NCBI RefSeq assembly: GCF_007833635.1
Contig: NZ_CP031125.1
Location: forward strand, 124,001 to 188,000
Source of the DNA: Candidatus Pelagibacter sp. FZCC0015
Lineage (GTDB): Bacteria; Pseudomonadota; Alphaproteobacteria; Pelagibacterales; Pelagibacteraceae
Direction: 5' to 3'
DNA length: 64,000 nucleotides
The position numbers and the translations under genes are program-made. This document shows, one piece after another, positions 62,977 through 64,000 of the stretch. Below the pieces are notes generated by a model, which was not told the origin of the DNA, ran no database searches, and was given only the letters and a program-made list of their open reading frames with translations. Positions within the stretch are counted from its first letter, which is position 1, and each line of letters starts with the position of its first letter.

Positions 62977-63914
62977 AAATAGGATTTATTGGTTTAGGTA
63001 ATGTTGGAGGAAAACTTGCGAGAAGTTTATTAAGAAATAACTTTGATCTTACAGTAAGAGATTTAGATGAAACTATAACAAATTCTTTGAAAGACTTAGG
63101 TGCTAAAGTTGCAAAGTCTCCAAAAGAATTAGCTGAACAATCCGATTTAATCATTACCTCTCTTCCTTCTCCTGAGGTTTCTGCAGAAGTTATGGAAAGT
63201 GAAGGTGGAATTCTAAATGGTTTATCAGAAAAGAAAATTTGGCTAGAAATGAGTACCACAGACGAAAATGAAGTAAAAAGACTTGGAAAAAAAGTAATAG
63301 AAAAAAAAGCTATCCCTTTGGATGGACCAGTGAGTGGTGGATGTCATAGAGCTGCAACAGGTAATATTGCTATATTCGTGGGTGGAGAAAGAAAAGCATT
63401 TGAAAAAATTTTACCTGCATTAACTGTTATGGGTAGAAAAATATTGCACACTGGTGAGCTTGGTACAGCAAGTGTATTAAAAGTAATTACAAATTATCTA
63501 GCATCTGCACATTTAGTTGCATTAGGTGAGGCTTGGACTGTAGCAAAAAAATCTAATTTAGATTTAGCAAAAACCTATAAAGGAATTGCTATTTCCTCTG
63601 GTAATTCATTTGTGCATGAAACTGAAAGTCAGGTTATATTAAATGGATCTTATAATATAAATTTTACAATGGATTTGGTTTTAAAGGACACAAGTCTATT
63701 TGACAATCTTGCAAAAAAACTGAACGCTCCTTTAGAAATTTCTCCACAAATAGTTGAAATTTTTAAAGATGGTCAAAAAAAATATGGTTCAAGAGCTTGG
63801 TCATCAATGATTGTGAAAAGGATGGAGGATTTAAATAATATTAATTTTAGAGCAAATGGTTTTCCTGATGAGTTGGTTGATAATGAACCTGAGGAAAAAG
63901 GATATGAAATTTAA
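62973..63914 (+). CDS. Beta-hydroxyacid dehydrogenase (3-hydroxyisobutyrate dehydrogenase family)
   Basis: A 313-residue NAD(P)-dependent enzyme. The Rossmann loop IGFIGLGNVGGKLARSLL is at residue 3, DGPVSGGCHRAATGNIAIFVGG is the substrate loop, and the catalytic lysine fits KVITNYLASAHLVALGEA. The family oxidises 3-hydroxyisobutyrate, tartronate semialdehyde or similar acids; the substrate is unknown. It is coupled to the DMT gene and followed at 20 bases by a second aldehyde dehydrogenase, so an alcohol-to-acid route is likely. Confidence 0.92.
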   Translation: MKIGFIGLGNVGGKLARSLLRNNFDLTVRDLDETITNSLKDLGAKVAKSPKELAEQSDLIITSLPSPEVSAEVMESEGGILNGLSEKKIWLEMSTTDENEVKRLGKKVIEKKAIPLDGPVSGGCHRAATGNIAIFVGGERKAFEKILPALTVMGRKILHTGELGTASVLKVITNYLASAHLVALGEAWTVAKKSNLDLAKTYKGIAISSGNSFVHETESQVILNGSYNINFTMDLVLKDTSLFDNLAKKLNAPLEISPQIVEIFKDGQKKYGSRAWSSMIVKRMEDLNNINFRANGFPDELVDNEPEEKGYEI

Positions 63915-63934
63915 TTAATGTGTTAAGATAAAAA

Positions 63935-64000
63935 ATGTTAGATAAAAGAAAATTTTACATAAATGGTCATTGGGTTGATCCAATTAAAAAAAATGATTTT
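63935..64000 (+). CDS. Aldehyde dehydrogenase, N-terminus only (cut by the right edge)
   Basis: The frame opens with MLDKRKFYINGHWVDP and runs to the window end (22 codons). This closely matches the start of the complete aldehyde dehydrogenase at 49469-50902 (MLDKKNFYINGAWV), so it is very probably a paralogue. No catalytic residue lies inside the window. It would be co-transcribed with the hydroxyacid dehydrogenase. Confidence 0.75.
   Translation, partial: MLDKRKFYINGHWVDPIKKNDF

Noticed and set aside
62942..63259. 105-residue minus-strand frame across the DMT/dehydrogenase junction
   Set aside because: Overlaps two clear coupled genes on the other strand and has no features.

Overview
The window reads as a piece of a streamlined marine alphaproteobacterial chromosome, most likely SAR11 (Pelagibacterales, 'Candidatus Pelagibacter'-like). 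The DNA is very AT-rich. Genes are packed with gaps of a few bases, convergent genes often overlap at their 3' ends, and no stretch over 300 bases lacks a gene. The gene content (trimethylamine monooxygenase, TMAO demethylase, N-methylglutamate pathway genes, fhs, an osmolyte ABC transporter) fits SAR11 C1 metabolism. No rRNA, tRNA, CRISPR array, insertion sequence, prophage or origin was seen.

Layout. 1-2480: an unrecognised large protein cut by the left edge and an M19 dipeptidase-like protein. 2575-4582: purE-purK-GNAT. 4700-4906: a cold-shock protein with hairpins on both sides. 5048-7569: an Asp/Glu racemase-family protein, two small unknowns and a DMT exporter. 7580-12686: a four-subunit soxBDAG-type oxidase operon, which could be sarcosine oxidase or N-methylglutamate dehydrogenase. 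12815-17846: fhs, a glutamine amidotransferase, an iron alcohol dehydrogenase and tmm. 17850-25506: a leftward TMAO/betaine transporter operon (tmoX, then a MORN protein and a small membrane protein, tmoV, tmoW), continuing into glpK and gpsA. 25611-28306: tdm and a MarR-like regulator. 28408-39377: an FAD oxidoreductase, a glutamine synthetase homologue, mgsABC, an unknown protein, amt, two tiny membrane proteins, a gmaS/glnT-type ligase and a PLP lyase. 39382-49472: photolyase, yjbQ, zapE, a cupin, bamB and a yfgM-like gene, acnA, a LysE exporter, csaA and argE. 49469-55526: aldehyde dehydrogenase, agmatinase-family ureohydrolase, a putative metallopeptidase plus cyclophilin, and a beta-oxidation fusion enzyme. 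55563-64000: a PotABCD-type ABC importer, doeA- and eutA-like genes, a DMT transporter, a beta-hydroxyacid dehydrogenase and the start of a second aldehyde dehydrogenase.

How the genes work together. The centre (about 7.6-39.4 kb) can be read as a methylated-amine island. Tmm oxidises trimethylamine to TMAO, TmoXVW imports TMAO (or glycine betaine), and Tdm demethylates TMAO to dimethylamine and formaldehyde. The GmaS-like ligase, MgsABC and a soxBDAG/mgd-type dehydrogenase can process monomethylamine through gamma-glutamylmethylamide and N-methylglutamate to glutamate plus a folate-bound C1 unit. Fhs connects C1-folate with formate and ATP, and Amt handles ammonium. No recognisable dimethylamine monooxygenase (dmm) is present in the window, so the dimethylamine step is either encoded elsewhere or done by an unassigned gene here. 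The right end looks like uptake and breakdown of polyamines, ectoine or similar compounds.

No wholly new system can be proven from sequence alone. The parts least explained by known biology are the MORN/membrane pair inside the transporter operon, the two tiny proteins behind amt, the unknown 136-residue protein between mgsC and amt, the hairpins abutting two start codons, and the active-site-altered M19 protein.
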